Source: Comamonas sp. BIGb0152 (GTDB lineage Bacteria; Pseudomonadota; Gammaproteobacteria; Burkholderiales; Burkholderiaceae_C). Taken from it: a DNA stretch of 64,000 nucleotides. The notes under the pieces are model-generated. The model did not search any database, was not told the DNA's origin, and saw only the letters and a list, made by a program, of their open reading frames with translations. Shown here piece after piece: positions 34,446 through 42,828 of the stretch (position 1 is the first letter of the stretch; each line of letters begins with the position of its first letter). A program made the translations under genes and the position numbers. The DNA lies in contig NZ_JANUDY010000008.1 of NCBI RefSeq assembly GCF_024809975.1, positions 186,001-250,000 on the forward strand, in the 5' to 3' direction.

Positions 34446-34982
34446 TCAGCGGGCTGCTGGAGGGGGTGCAGGGCTGCGGCCCTGGCCAGCGGGCGTGCCA
34501 TCGGGGGCGCTTGGCATGGCGGCGCCGGCATCGCCCTTGCTGCCGGGCTCCTGCAGCCAGGGTGCGGCGCTCAGCACATAGTGCAGGCACAGCGCCAGCA
34601 AGGCGGCCCCTGCGGCCCACCAGCAGGGGTACCAGCGCCGCGCATCGCGATGCTGGGCGAGGCCCTCATGGGGATCGCAGGCCAGGTCAAAGCGCGAGTC
34701 CTGTGCGGGCTCGGGCGGTGGCTGCGCGGCCAGGCTGGGGTCGGCGCGGGCCAGTTCGGCGTCGTCCATTAGCGGCGCGCGCTCCCATTCGTCCAGGGCG
34801 CGGCGTGCGGCGCTCCAGTCCGCGTCATCCACCAGCAGTCGCAGCAGGCTGCCGGCAGGCAACTCGCCGATGGCGCCTTGCAGGTGTTCGCCACTGACAA
34901 AGCTGCGGATGCCGTGCTGGCGCAGCACGTCCTGCAGAACATGGGCTTGTACGGCACTGGCCGGCTCATAAACGCTGCGCAT
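34446..34982 (-). CDS. DUF2007 domain protein with C-terminal membrane helix
   Basis: A 178-residue protein. Residues 1-70 form the DUF2007 'putative signal transducing' domain, with MRSVYEPASAVQAHVLQDVLRQHGIRSFVSGEHLQGAIGELPAG and LLVDDADWSAARRALDEWE. After an acidic/Pro-rich linker a single hydrophobic segment (WAAGAALLALCLHYVLSA) follows, then a disordered Pro/Ala tail. DUF2007 resembles small PII-like/ACT folds; the role is unknown. It is divergent from the secreted hydratase-like gene, with a 234-bp gap between them. Confidence 0.8.
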   Translation of the reverse strand: MRSVYEPASAVQAHVLQDVLRQHGIRSFVSGEHLQGAIGELPAGSLLRLLVDDADWSAARRALDEWERAPLMDDAELARADPSLAAQPPPEPAQDSRFDLACDPHEGLAQHRDARRWYPCWWAAGAALLALCLHYVLSAAPWLQEPGSKGDAGAAMPSAPDGTPAGQGRSPAPPPAAR

Positions 34983-35216
34983 TGTTGGTCTCCTGTCGCA
35001 GGGTAGTCATGCAAATACTATAGCGCCTGTTGCTTTGTGGCTATGGCGGTCATGACCTAGGTCAAGCGAATCCCGTCTGTTTGGTGCCCGGGATGGCGGG
35101 CTGCGCGCTTTCCCTAGTCAGCCGCTGCGGTGCGGGTGGTATGTTGGTGCCCAGGGTGGCGCAGGGCGAGGCCCCACACCCCAGGCACAACCGGTTTTTG
35201 GAACAGGAGACTTTGG

Positions 35217-36104
35217 ATGATGCACCCCGCTTTGCGTTTTCGTCTCTCCCCGCTGTGGATGGCGGCATGCCTGGCAGCGGCCAGCACTGCGGCCCAGTCC
35301 GCTTGCCTCGATGATGGCCAGATTGCGCCGTGGCTGCAGGCCTACGAGGCCAAGCTGCCGGTGCCCAATGCGGCACCCATGACTGACGCGGAGGGCAAAT
35401 GCAGCCGCAACAAACTCAATGCGGCCTGGCAGGCCCAAGGCAAAAAGCCCATTGGCTACAAGGCGGGGCTGACCAGTGCGGCCATGCAAAACCGCTTTCA
35501 GACCGACAAACCTGTGTGGGGCGTGCTGTACGAAGGCGCGCTGCTGCCCAACCGCAGCGCGGTGCGTGCCGCCTTTGGCGCGCGCCCCATGTTTGAGGCC
35601 GACATGCTGGTGCGAGTCTCCAGCAGCGCCATCAACCGCGCCACCACGCCGCTGCAGGTGCTCAACAACATCGACCGCATCGTGCCCTTTATCGAGCTGC
35701 CCGACCTGGTGGTCGAGAACCCGGCGCAGCTCGATGGCGCGGCCGTGGAGGCAATGAATGTGGGCGCCCGCATGGGGGTGATGGGCAATGCGCTTGTGGT
35801 GCCGCAGTTCCGGGCCGAGCGCTATGCGCTGCTGAATGCGCTGCAGAGCATGCAGGTCGATGTGACCGACCAGACCGGTACGCGGCTGGGTGGCGGGCGC
35901 GGCGGCGACCTGATGGGCCAGCCGCTCAATGCCGTGGTCTGGCTGGCGCAGGCCCTCAAGGCTGAAGGGCAGCGGCTCAAGGTGGGTGACTGGATCAGCC
36001 TGGGCTCCTACTCGGCATTGATGCCACCGCAACCCGGGCAGCAGATTCGGGTGGACTACAAGGGCCTGGAGGGCGCGCAGCCGGTAGAGTTGCGCTTCGA
36101 GTAA
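35217..36104 (+). CDS. MhpD-family hydratase/decarboxylase-like protein with signal peptide
   Basis: A 295-residue protein of the 2-keto-4-pentenoate hydratase (MhpD) fold: PIGYKAGLTSAAMQNRFQTDKPVWGVLYEGALLPN, FEADMLVRVSSSAIN, FIELPDLVVEN, and the C-terminal GDWISLGSYSALMPPQPGQQIRVDYKGL. Unusually it starts with a standard Sec signal peptide (RLSPLWMAACLAAASTAAQSA), so it is probably periplasmic, whereas MhpD enzymes are cytoplasmic. AGGAGA precedes ATG 35217/35220. Neighbours do not form a meta-cleavage pathway. A terminator follows. Activity and substrate unknown. Confidence 0.82.
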   Translation: MMHPALRFRLSPLWMAACLAAASTAAQSACLDDGQIAPWLQAYEAKLPVPNAAPMTDAEGKCSRNKLNAAWQAQGKKPIGYKAGLTSAAMQNRFQTDKPVWGVLYEGALLPNRSAVRAAFGARPMFEADMLVRVSSSAINRATTPLQVLNNIDRIVPFIELPDLVVENPAQLDGAAVEAMNVGARMGVMGNALVVPQFRAERYALLNALQSMQVDVTDQTGTRLGGGRGGDLMGQPLNAVVWLAQALKAEGQRLKVGDWISLGSYSALMPPQPGQQIRVDYKGLEGAQPVELRFE

Positions 36105-36135
36105 CCGCCCCTGGCGCGCAGCCGCCTTGGGCCAG

Positions 36136-36160
36136 GCCCTGCGCGCTCGCAGGGCTTTTT
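36136..36160 (+). terminator. Terminator of MhpD-like gene
   Basis: Perfect 8-bp stem GCCCTGCG/CGCAGGGC with a CGCT loop, followed by TTTTT (36156-36160). Confidence 0.88.
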
Positions 36161-36262
36161 ACATGGGTGACCGACGAGCCCCGTTGTGAATGGCGATTGG
36201 CCGATAATCAGCCGGCTCTGTCCCTGAACTGCAGCCCATGCATGCCTGCTGGGCTCCGATGT

Positions 36263-37264
36263 ATGTCTGACGCCTCACCCCGCTCCAAAGCCCATCTCCC
36301 TGCCGACCTGCCCATGCCCGCCGATGTGATCGCCGAGCTGACGCCCACCATGCGCAGCGTGGTCGAGCGCATGGCCCGCGCCCAGCACACCCCCATGTGG
36401 GAGATGACCGTGGAACAGGCGCGCCAGGCCTATGGCATCGGCGCGGGTGTGCTGGAGATTGCCAAGCCCGCGCTGGCACGGGTGGAAAATTTGCATATCC
36501 CTGCGCGCGATGGTTTTCAGATACCGGCGCGCCTGTATGCCAGCAGCTGGGACCCGCTGCAGCCGGCCCTGCTGTTTACCCATGGCGGCGGTTTCACCAT
36601 TGGCAGCGTGGACACGCATGACATCCTGTGCCGCGAGCTGGCCCATCTGGCCGGCTGCATGGTCATCTCGGTGGACTACCGCCTGGCGCCCGAGCACCGC
36701 TTTCCCACCGCCAGCAACGATGCCTGGGATGCTTTGCAGTGGTTGGTGGCCGAGGGCATGGCGCTGGGCGCCGATACCGGCCGCCTGGCCGTGGGTGGCG
36801 ACAGCGCAGGCGGCACCTTGGCAGCGGTCAATGCCATTTTGGCGCGCGATGCCGGTATTGACCTGGCCTTGCAGCTGCTGATCTACCCGGGCTGCGCCGC
36901 GCACCAGGACACGCCCTCGCACGCCCGCTACAGCCAGGGCCCGATCCTCACCAAACCGATGATCAGCTGGATGTTCAGCAACTACCTGCGCTCGCTGGCC
37001 GACCGCGATGACTGGCGATTTGCGCCGCTGCTGGCGCCGGACCTGCGCGGCCTGGCCCCTGCCAGCATCCATCTGGCGCAATGCGATGCGTTGGTGGATG
37101 AAGGTGTGATGTATGCCGAGCGGCTGCGCGCTGCCGGTGTCGAGGTAGACCTCCACACCTACGCCGGGGTCGCCCATGAGTTTGTCAAGATGGGCCGGGC
37201 CCTGAAGGAAGCGCGGGCCTGCCATGCGCAGATGGCCCAGGCGCTGCGGGCGGCCTTTGACTGA
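36263..37264 (+). CDS. Alpha/beta-hydrolase esterase, HSL (hormone-sensitive lipase) family
   Basis: A 333-residue serine esterase. The oxyanion-hole motif HGGG (107-110), nucleophile elbow GDSAGG with Ser181, acidic residue in LAQCDALVDEG and catalytic His in GVAHEFVKMGRAL are all intact. A cap region (LPADLPMPADVIAELTPTMRSVVERMA) precedes the core, as in HSL-type bacterial lipases. It likely hydrolyses short-chain esters. The start is uncertain: ATG 36263, 36242 and 36167 are open. It is 78 bp before the thioesterase-GNAT gene and probably co-transcribed with it. Confidence 0.9.
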   Translation: MSDASPRSKAHLPADLPMPADVIAELTPTMRSVVERMARAQHTPMWEMTVEQARQAYGIGAGVLEIAKPALARVENLHIPARDGFQIPARLYASSWDPLQPALLFTHGGGFTIGSVDTHDILCRELAHLAGCMVISVDYRLAPEHRFPTASNDAWDALQWLVAEGMALGADTGRLAVGGDSAGGTLAAVNAILARDAGIDLALQLLIYPGCAAHQDTPSHARYSQGPILTKPMISWMFSNYLRSLADRDDWRFAPLLAPDLRGLAPASIHLAQCDALVDEGVMYAERLRAAGVEVDLHTYAGVAHEFVKMGRALKEARACHAQMAQALRAAFD

Positions 37265-37342
37265 GTGCGGAGCGGATGGCGGCCCGCTGGGCCGCTGTCA
37301 GACTGCCTCTTGATTGCACATTTTTCGAGTACAGAAAAGACC

Positions 37343-38254
37343 ATGACCACCGCTTCCCAGATCCTGTTCGATGCACCCGCCAGCAGCTTGGCCGACTTCC
37401 GCTGCCGCAGCCGCCAGCGTGTGCGCTGGTCCGAGGTCGATCTCCAAAAGGTGGTCTTCAATGCCCACTACCTGAGCTATGTGGACATTGCGATGTCCGA
37501 GTACTGGCGGCAGCTGGCCGTGCCCTATGAGGAGGGCATGCAACGCCTGGGCGGCGAGCTGTTCTTGCGCGCCTCGCAGCTGGAGTTCCATGCCTCGGCA
37601 CGGCTGGACGATGTGATCGACATCGGCCTGCGGGTGGTCAAGCTGGGCAACACTTCGGTGCAGTATGAAGCGGCGATTTACTGCGCGGGCAAACTGCTGG
37701 CCAGCGCCACCATGGTCTATGTGTTTGCCGATGCGGCACAGCAGCCCGTGCCGCTGCCTGAGGCCTACCGCCGCATGGTGCAGCGCTTTGAGGCAGGCGA
37801 GGACGTGGTGGACTTGAAGACCGGTAGCTGGAACGTGCTGGGCCAGGAGGCGATGCGGCTGCGCATGCAGGTCTTTGTGCGTGAGCAGGGTATTCCGGCC
37901 GAGATTGAGGCGGATGCCTTTGATGTGAGCGCGCTGCATGCGGTGGCCCTCAATGGCCTGGGCATGTGCGTGGCCACTGGCCGCATGCTGCCCAGCGCGC
38001 AAGAAGCGCACCGCGCCGATGGGATGCGCATTGGCCGCATGGCCGTGGCCAAGCCGCTGCGCGGTGGCAGCCTGGGCCGCCAGGTGCTCGATGCGTTGGT
38101 GGATGCTGCCACGCGCCAGGGCAAGCGCCAGGTGGAGCTGCACGCCCAGCGCACGGCGGAGAGCTTCTACCGCCGCGCAGGCTTTAGCGTGGTGGGTGAG
38201 CCCTACGAGGAAGCGGGCATTGCCCATATCTCCATGCAGAAAACCCTGCGCTGA
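37343..38254 (+). CDS. Fused acyl-CoA thioesterase and GNAT N-acetyltransferase
   Basis: A 303-residue two-domain protein. Residues 20-150 are a hotdog (YbgC/4HBT) thioesterase with RVRWSEVDLQKVVFNAHYLSYVDIAMSEYWRQL, including the catalytic Asp. Residues 160-300 are a GNAT acetyltransferase (YjcF/ElaA-like): AMRLRMQVFVREQGIPAEIEADAFD, RIGRMAVAKPLRGGSLGRQVLDALV (acetyl-CoA pyrophosphate loop) and SFYRRAGFSVVGEPYEEAGIAHISM. The frame is continuous with no stop between the domains. Function unknown; possibly both act on CoA thioesters. It lies downstream of the esterase gene. Confidence 0.88.
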   Translation: MTTASQILFDAPASSLADFRCRSRQRVRWSEVDLQKVVFNAHYLSYVDIAMSEYWRQLAVPYEEGMQRLGGELFLRASQLEFHASARLDDVIDIGLRVVKLGNTSVQYEAAIYCAGKLLASATMVYVFADAAQQPVPLPEAYRRMVQRFEAGEDVVDLKTGSWNVLGQEAMRLRMQVFVREQGIPAEIEADAFDVSALHAVALNGLGMCVATGRMLPSAQEAHRADGMRIGRMAVAKPLRGGSLGRQVLDALVDAATRQGKRQVELHAQRTAESFYRRAGFSVVGEPYEEAGIAHISMQKTLR

Positions 38255-38315
38255 GGGGCCTGGTACTGCGCTTGCAGTGCCCATGGCACTATGCAGCAGG
38301 CCAATAACTTGGCCA

Positions 38316-38348
38316 ATAAAAAGCCGGGTCTGGTTTCCCAGACCCGGC
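38316..38348 (-). terminator. Strong terminator on the minus strand
   Basis: A perfect 11-bp stem (38323-38333 with 38338-38348) with a 4-nt loop is followed on the minus strand by TTTTT (plus-strand A run 38318-38322). It is 200 bp beyond the ygfZ stop and may end a separate short transcript rather than ygfZ. Confidence 0.85.
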
Positions 38349-38429
38349 AAGTGTGATGGTCAAGATGCGCTTGAGTAGTTGTTGCATATTGCTTGCACAA
38401 GCCTGTATGTTGGCTCCTGCTCGCAAAGT
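38316..38429 (-). ncRNA. Candidate small RNA upstream of strong terminator
   Basis: On the minus strand a -10-like TAAAAT (38436-38441) lies about 110 nt before the strong terminator. ATGGCA 17 bp upstream is a fair -35. The predicted transcript of about 113 nt contains a GCTTG-TG-CAAGC hairpin (38391-38402) and the terminator stem with a U tail, the classic sRNA layout. No good open frame is present. It is not explained by ygfZ, whose stop is 38548. Expression is unproved. Confidence 0.4.
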
Positions 38430-38547
38430 CCTGCAATTTTAGCAAATTACCGCGCAAATGCCATAAAAATTCTGTAACGGCTGCCGCTGCGGCATTTCTG
38501 CCTGAGAAATTGTCGTATTTGTGATGAAGCAGACAGTTACTTTTGCG

Positions 38548-39468
38548 TCAAATATCTTCTTTCAGCACATAGGGCAGGCTGAGCACTTGCAAGGCTGCGC
38601 CCGTGCTGCTGCCCAGGTGTAGGGGCTCGCCTGCGGCGGAAATCTGCATGGAAACCAGGGCCTCAAAGCCCGATGCGGCCGCTGCCGCTTGCACCACAGT
38701 GCCTACGGGCTGGCTGGCATCGCTTTGGGCAAAGACTTCCTGGCCCGGCTGGGGTTGCGCTGCAGAGGCGAGGCGGTACATGCGGCGCTTGAGGGTGCCG
38801 CGGAACTGGCTGCGTGCCACCACCTCCTGGCCGGGGTAACAGCCTTTTTTGAAGCTCACGCCATCGACTGATTCGAAATTCAGCATCTGCGGCACAAAGG
38901 CATCCACCACGGGTGTGGTGATCAGGGCCACACCGGCCCGCACCATGGACAGCTGCCAGGCCTCAGGCGTTATTGCGGGGCTGGCGCTGATCTGCGCGGG
39001 CAGTGCGCTGGCTGCAGGCGCGGCGAGCAAGGCGCGGCTCTCGCCCTCGGCGGCGTAGAGGCGCACGATGGAGGCATCGTCAACGGCCAGCACCTGCCAG
39101 GGGGCCAAGGCACGGGCCTCGGCGGGGACGGCATCACCGGCCAGGCCCAGCAGTTGCACAGCCTCGGTGGCGTCGCTCAGCTTGCACTTGGCGCGCAGCA
39201 CAAACATCGACAGGCGTTTGAGCGTGCTGGGCAGCACATCGCGGCTGGTGATGAGCCAGAACTCCGCTGCGCTGCGCTTGACCACGATAAAGCTGGCCTG
39301 CATGCGGCCCTTGGCCGACAGAAAAGCGGCCAGGCGTGCCTGGCCTGCGGGCAGCAGCAACACATCATGGCTGAGCTGGCCTTGCAGGAAATTGGCGGCG
39401 TCTTCGCCCTCGGCCCGGATCACGCCCAGGTGCTGGAGAGAAAGCTGCCCTTGTAATGCTTGAGTCAT
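38548..39468 (-). CDS. ygfZ: Folate-binding Fe-S cluster assembly protein YgfZ
   Basis: A 306-residue GcvT-like protein that uses tetrahydrofolate to support iron-sulfur cluster enzymes such as MiaB. The diagnostic KGCYPGQEVVARSQFRGTLKRRMYRL motif carries the key Cys. The N-terminal GEDAANFLQGQLSHDVLLLPAGQARLAAFLSAKGRM segment is also typical. ATG 39468 is chosen over the extension to 39531. It is divergent from mltG, with only 46 bp between starts. Confidence 0.95.
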   Translation of the reverse strand: MTQALQGQLSLQHLGVIRAEGEDAANFLQGQLSHDVLLLPAGQARLAAFLSAKGRMQASFIVVKRSAAEFWLITSRDVLPSTLKRLSMFVLRAKCKLSDATEAVQLLGLAGDAVPAEARALAPWQVLAVDDASIVRLYAAEGESRALLAAPAASALPAQISASPAITPEAWQLSMVRAGVALITTPVVDAFVPQMLNFESVDGVSFKKGCYPGQEVVARSQFRGTLKRRMYRLASAAQPQPGQEVFAQSDASQPVGTVVQAAAAASGFEALVSMQISAAGEPLHLGSSTGAALQVLSLPYVLKEDI

Positions 39469-39514
39469 GGGCTGAATTATGATGCTCGCTCCATTGCACT
39501 GAGGCGGTAGGGTT

Positions 39515-40504
39515 GTGAAGCGTTTATTCATATTGATTGTTGTACTGATGCTGGCCGCAGCAGGTGCTGGCTATGTTTGGTTGAACCAGGCCCTGGTGTT
39601 GGGTAACGGCGCACAGGCGCTGGAGCTGGAGATTGAGCCGGGCACCTCACCGCGTGCGGTGGCCCAGGCCGCACAAGCCGTGGGCATCGAAGTCAACCCG
39701 GACCTGCTGTACTGGTGGTTCCGCCTCTCGGGCCAGGACCGCAAGATACGTGCGGGCAACTACGAGATCCCCGCAGGCACGACGCCGCGCAGCCTGTTGG
39801 CCCGCCTGGTACGCGGTGAAGACAGCCAGCGCGTGTTGACCATTGTCGAAGGCTGGAACCTGCGCCAGATGCGCGCGGCCATGGCCAAGGAAGAGCACCT
39901 GCGCCACGACAGCGCGGCGATGTCACCACAAGAGATCATGGCGGCGCTGGGCCGGCCCGAGGTAGCGGCGGAGGGGCGGTTTTTCCCCGATACCTATGCC
40001 TTCGCCAAGGGCAGCAGCGATCTGGCCTTGATGCGCCGCGCGATGCTGGCCATGGACAAGCGGCTCGAAGCCGTCTGGTCATTGAACCCGTCGGACAGCC
40101 CGCTCAAGACTCCCCAGGATTTGCTGACCCTGGCCAGCATTGTCGAGAAGGAAACCGGCAAGGCCGAGGACCGGGCCATGGTGGCGGGAGTGTTCGTCAA
40201 TCGCCTGCGCATCGGCATGCTGTTGCAAACGGACCCCACGGTCATCTATGGCCTGGGCGAGACATTTGATGGCAACCTGCGCAAGCGGGATCTGCAGACG
40301 GATACGCCGTGGAACACCTATACCCGCGCCGGCCTGCCACCCACCCCGATTGCGATGCCGGGCAAGGCCTCGCTGATGGCCGCTGTCCAGCCCGAGAACA
40401 CCAAGGCCCTGTACTTTGTGGCCAAGGGCGATGGCAGCAGCCATTTCAGCCAGAGCCTGGACGAGCACAACCGCGCGGTGAACACCTATATTCGCGGCAG
40501 GTAA
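39515..40504 (+). CDS. mltG: Endolytic murein transglycosylase MltG (YceG)
   Basis: Inner-membrane enzyme that cuts nascent glycan strands and sets their length. It starts at GTG 39515 with a GAGG-type Shine-Dalgarno. One N-terminal membrane helix (LFILIVVLMLAAAGAGYVWL) is followed by a LysM-like region and the catalytic domain: EGRFFPDTYAFAKGSSD, TLASIVEKETGKAEDRAMVAGVFVNRLRIGMLLQTDPTVIYGLG, TPWNTYTRAGLPPTPIAMPG. The catalytic Glu sits in VEKET. Length 329 is normal. The tmk-holB pair that often follows is absent; a terminator and a diguanylate cyclase gene come next. Confidence 0.97.
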   Translation: MKRLFILIVVLMLAAAGAGYVWLNQALVLGNGAQALELEIEPGTSPRAVAQAAQAVGIEVNPDLLYWWFRLSGQDRKIRAGNYEIPAGTTPRSLLARLVRGEDSQRVLTIVEGWNLRQMRAAMAKEEHLRHDSAAMSPQEIMAALGRPEVAAEGRFFPDTYAFAKGSSDLALMRRAMLAMDKRLEAVWSLNPSDSPLKTPQDLLTLASIVEKETGKAEDRAMVAGVFVNRLRIGMLLQTDPTVIYGLGETFDGNLRKRDLQTDTPWNTYTRAGLPPTPIAMPGKASLMAAVQPENTKALYFVAKGDGSSHFSQSLDEHNRAVNTYIRGR

Positions 40505-40537
40505 TTGCGGGCACTGGCGCAAGCCGGACCGCTGAGG

Positions 40538-40563
40538 AAAGCCAGCCATAGCGCTGGCTTTTT
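40538..40563 (+). terminator. Terminator of mltG
   Basis: A 9-bp stem AAAGCCAGC/GCTGGCTTT (40538-40546 with 40553-40561) with a T run to 40563. Confidence 0.85.
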
Positions 40564-40594
40564 CGCTTCAGGGCGGGCTGGGATGGGGGCGCCC

Positions 40595-42619
40595 TTATTG
40601 GCTGGCGCCGCCCAACGCCTCGGCGTAGAAGGCATAGCGTCCCCGGCCCTGCTGTTTGGCCTGGTAGAGCGCCATATCGGCCTTGCGCAGCAGGCTGTCG
40701 GGGTCCTGCGTATCGGCAGCCTGGCTGAGCAGGGCGATGCCGACCGACACGCCAATGCTGACCCGCTGGCCCTCGATCTCATAGTCGGCGCTGAGCCTGT
40801 CGATCACGCGCTGCGCCAGGCTGGCAGCGGCTTGCGCCGAGGAGGCGTTTTGCACAATGCAGAACTCGTCACCGCCCATGCGCACCACCAGATCGGTGTC
40901 GCGCAGCAGCTCACGAAGGCGCTCAGCCACGGCGCACAGCAGGGCGTCCCCGCTGGCATGGCCCAGTGTGTCATTGACTTGCTTGAAACGGTCCAGATCC
41001 AGGTACAGCAAGGCTCCGGCGGTGCCGCCGGGGGTGCAAATGGGCTTTTGCAGCAGGCTGCGGTTGGGCAGGCCGGTCAAGGGGTCGTGCAGCGCCAGGT
41101 AGGCCACTTCGGCCTGTGCACGCTTGCGGTCGTCCACGTCTTCGAGCACGCCCAGCCATTCGGCGATGCATTGCTGCGCATCCAGGATGGCCGCGCCCCG
41201 TGCCCGCATCCAGCGCCACTGCCCATCCTGGGTGCGCAGCCGCAGCTCCACATCCAGGCTGCGGCTGGCGTCCAGCAAAAGCGCTTCGGCCTGGCCTTTC
41301 AGCTGCGCAGCATCTTCGGGGTGCACATGGCGCAGCCAGCCCAGCTGCAGCGCCTGGGCATCGGGCGTGCCGCCCAGGGCTTGCCAGCCCACGATGGACA
41401 GCACCCGGCCCTTGGCGTCCAGGCTCCACTGGACCGAGGCGCCGGCATGCGCCAAGGTGCGGGCGCGTTGCTCGCTGGCAGCTAAGGCGGCGGCGGCCTG
41501 GTGCTGTGCGGCCAGGGTGACATCCAGCTGCGCGCGCGCCTGGCTCAGGCTTTGGCGCAGCATTTCGAACTCCCGCACCATCACCACCGGGCCATCGCCT
41601 GCGCTGGGGCTGGCGGTGTAGGAGGCGCCGGTGCGTGTGCTGATGGTCAGCTGGCGGATGGGGCGCAGCAGCTGGCGCGACAGCCAGGCGCAGAGCAGGC
41701 CGGCAATGGCCAGCGCCAACAGGCTGGCCAGCACGATGTCGATCACCGGTCTTTGCCAGCGGGCGTTGAAGGCCTCCAGCGGCTCGCCAGCGACCACCAC
41801 CCAGCCAGGCGTCTTGGGCAGTTGGTAGAAACTGAATATCACCCTACCGCCATCGGCCCGCTGCGCCTCGAAACTGCCCCGGTGGGCCGCCACGGCCTGC
41901 AGTCGCTCCCAGTCTGGAACCGTGGTGCCAATGAAGCGCTCGGCATGGGCCGAACGCGCCAGAATGCGGCCCTCGCCATCGGTGATGGCGATCAGCACGC
42001 CATCGCTGGTCTGGCTGGGGGCCGTGCTGACCAGCTCGGCCGGGGGCGTGGTGAGCACCAGCACCTGCTGCGATGCGGGGCCTACGCGCACGGCCATGGC
42101 CACGACGGGTATGCCGTTCTGGAAAAAAAGCTGTGAAAAGGCCGGTGTGCTGCTGCGCAAGGCTTGCGCGGCCAGCGAGCGGTGGCCAGGCAGCAGCTGC
42201 GCCGCGCTGGAAGAGGCCATGTCCGGCTGCGCCTGGTCAGGGCTCAGCAGCATCAAGCTGCTGCGCTCGTCCAGGCCGGTCAGGCGCATCCACCGGTCCA
42301 GCGCGCTGGCGCTGAGAAAGTTGCCGTCTGCCGCTAAGGACTGCAGCATGGCAGCTCTGCCGAGCAGGTCGGATTCGGCGGCATGGCCGAGGTTGCTGGT
42401 GATATCCAGCATGCGGTTGAGGCTGCTGTCCCGGTAGGACTGCGCGACATGCTGCACGGTGTAGATACCGGCGGCCAAAATGGGCAGGGCCGCCGCCAGC
42501 ATCAGCAGCACCAGGTAGGTGCTCAGGCTGCGCGCGCGCGCAGCCACCGGCTCCAAGGCAGGGCCGTTGGAGAGCGTTGCTTCAGGGGGCGACAGGGTGG
42601 AGGAATGGGATGCGGGCAT
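40595..42619 (-). CDS. Membrane diguanylate cyclase (sensor-HAMP-PAS-GGDEF)
   Basis: A 674-residue protein likely to make cyclic di-GMP. After a cytoplasmic N terminus comes TM1 (YLVLLMLAAALPILAAGIYTV), a periplasmic Cache-like sensor of about 230 residues, TM2 (IDIVLASLLALAIAGLLCAWL) with a HAMP-like stretch, a PAS/PAC region (LDAKGRVLSIVGWQALGG, WMRARGAAILDAQQCIAEWLG) and a GGDEF domain. The active-site GGDEF is intact (VRMGGDEFCIV) and an inhibitory I-site RDTD lies five residues before it. The sensed signal is unknown. It is upstream-adjacent to a TauE permease on the same strand, with a 209-bp gap. Confidence 0.93.
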   Translation of the reverse strand: MPASHSSTLSPPEATLSNGPALEPVAARARSLSTYLVLLMLAAALPILAAGIYTVQHVAQSYRDSSLNRMLDITSNLGHAAESDLLGRAAMLQSLAADGNFLSASALDRWMRLTGLDERSSLMLLSPDQAQPDMASSSAAQLLPGHRSLAAQALRSSTPAFSQLFFQNGIPVVAMAVRVGPASQQVLVLTTPPAELVSTAPSQTSDGVLIAITDGEGRILARSAHAERFIGTTVPDWERLQAVAAHRGSFEAQRADGGRVIFSFYQLPKTPGWVVVAGEPLEAFNARWQRPVIDIVLASLLALAIAGLLCAWLSRQLLRPIRQLTISTRTGASYTASPSAGDGPVVMVREFEMLRQSLSQARAQLDVTLAAQHQAAAALAASEQRARTLAHAGASVQWSLDAKGRVLSIVGWQALGGTPDAQALQLGWLRHVHPEDAAQLKGQAEALLLDASRSLDVELRLRTQDGQWRWMRARGAAILDAQQCIAEWLGVLEDVDDRKRAQAEVAYLALHDPLTGLPNRSLLQKPICTPGGTAGALLYLDLDRFKQVNDTLGHASGDALLCAVAERLRELLRDTDLVVRMGGDEFCIVQNASSAQAAASLAQRVIDRLSADYEIEGQRVSIGVSVGIALLSQAADTQDPDSLLRKADMALYQAKQQGRGRYAFYAEALGGASQ

Positions 42620-42828
42620 TGGCGACGGCGGGACAGATCCCTTGGCTTAGGGCCAGATGCGTGTGGGGTTGGGAGGGTGTCGGCGCAATAAGGCCGACAT
42701 GATTATCCGGTGCCTTTTCATATATTTCAACGAACTAGCCGGGGCATGACAATTGTTATAGGACTGGGGTTGCCCTGCCTGCGGGTGGGCGCTCAAAGCT
42801 GCCTGGTCTGTGTCCTATGCGCAACAGC

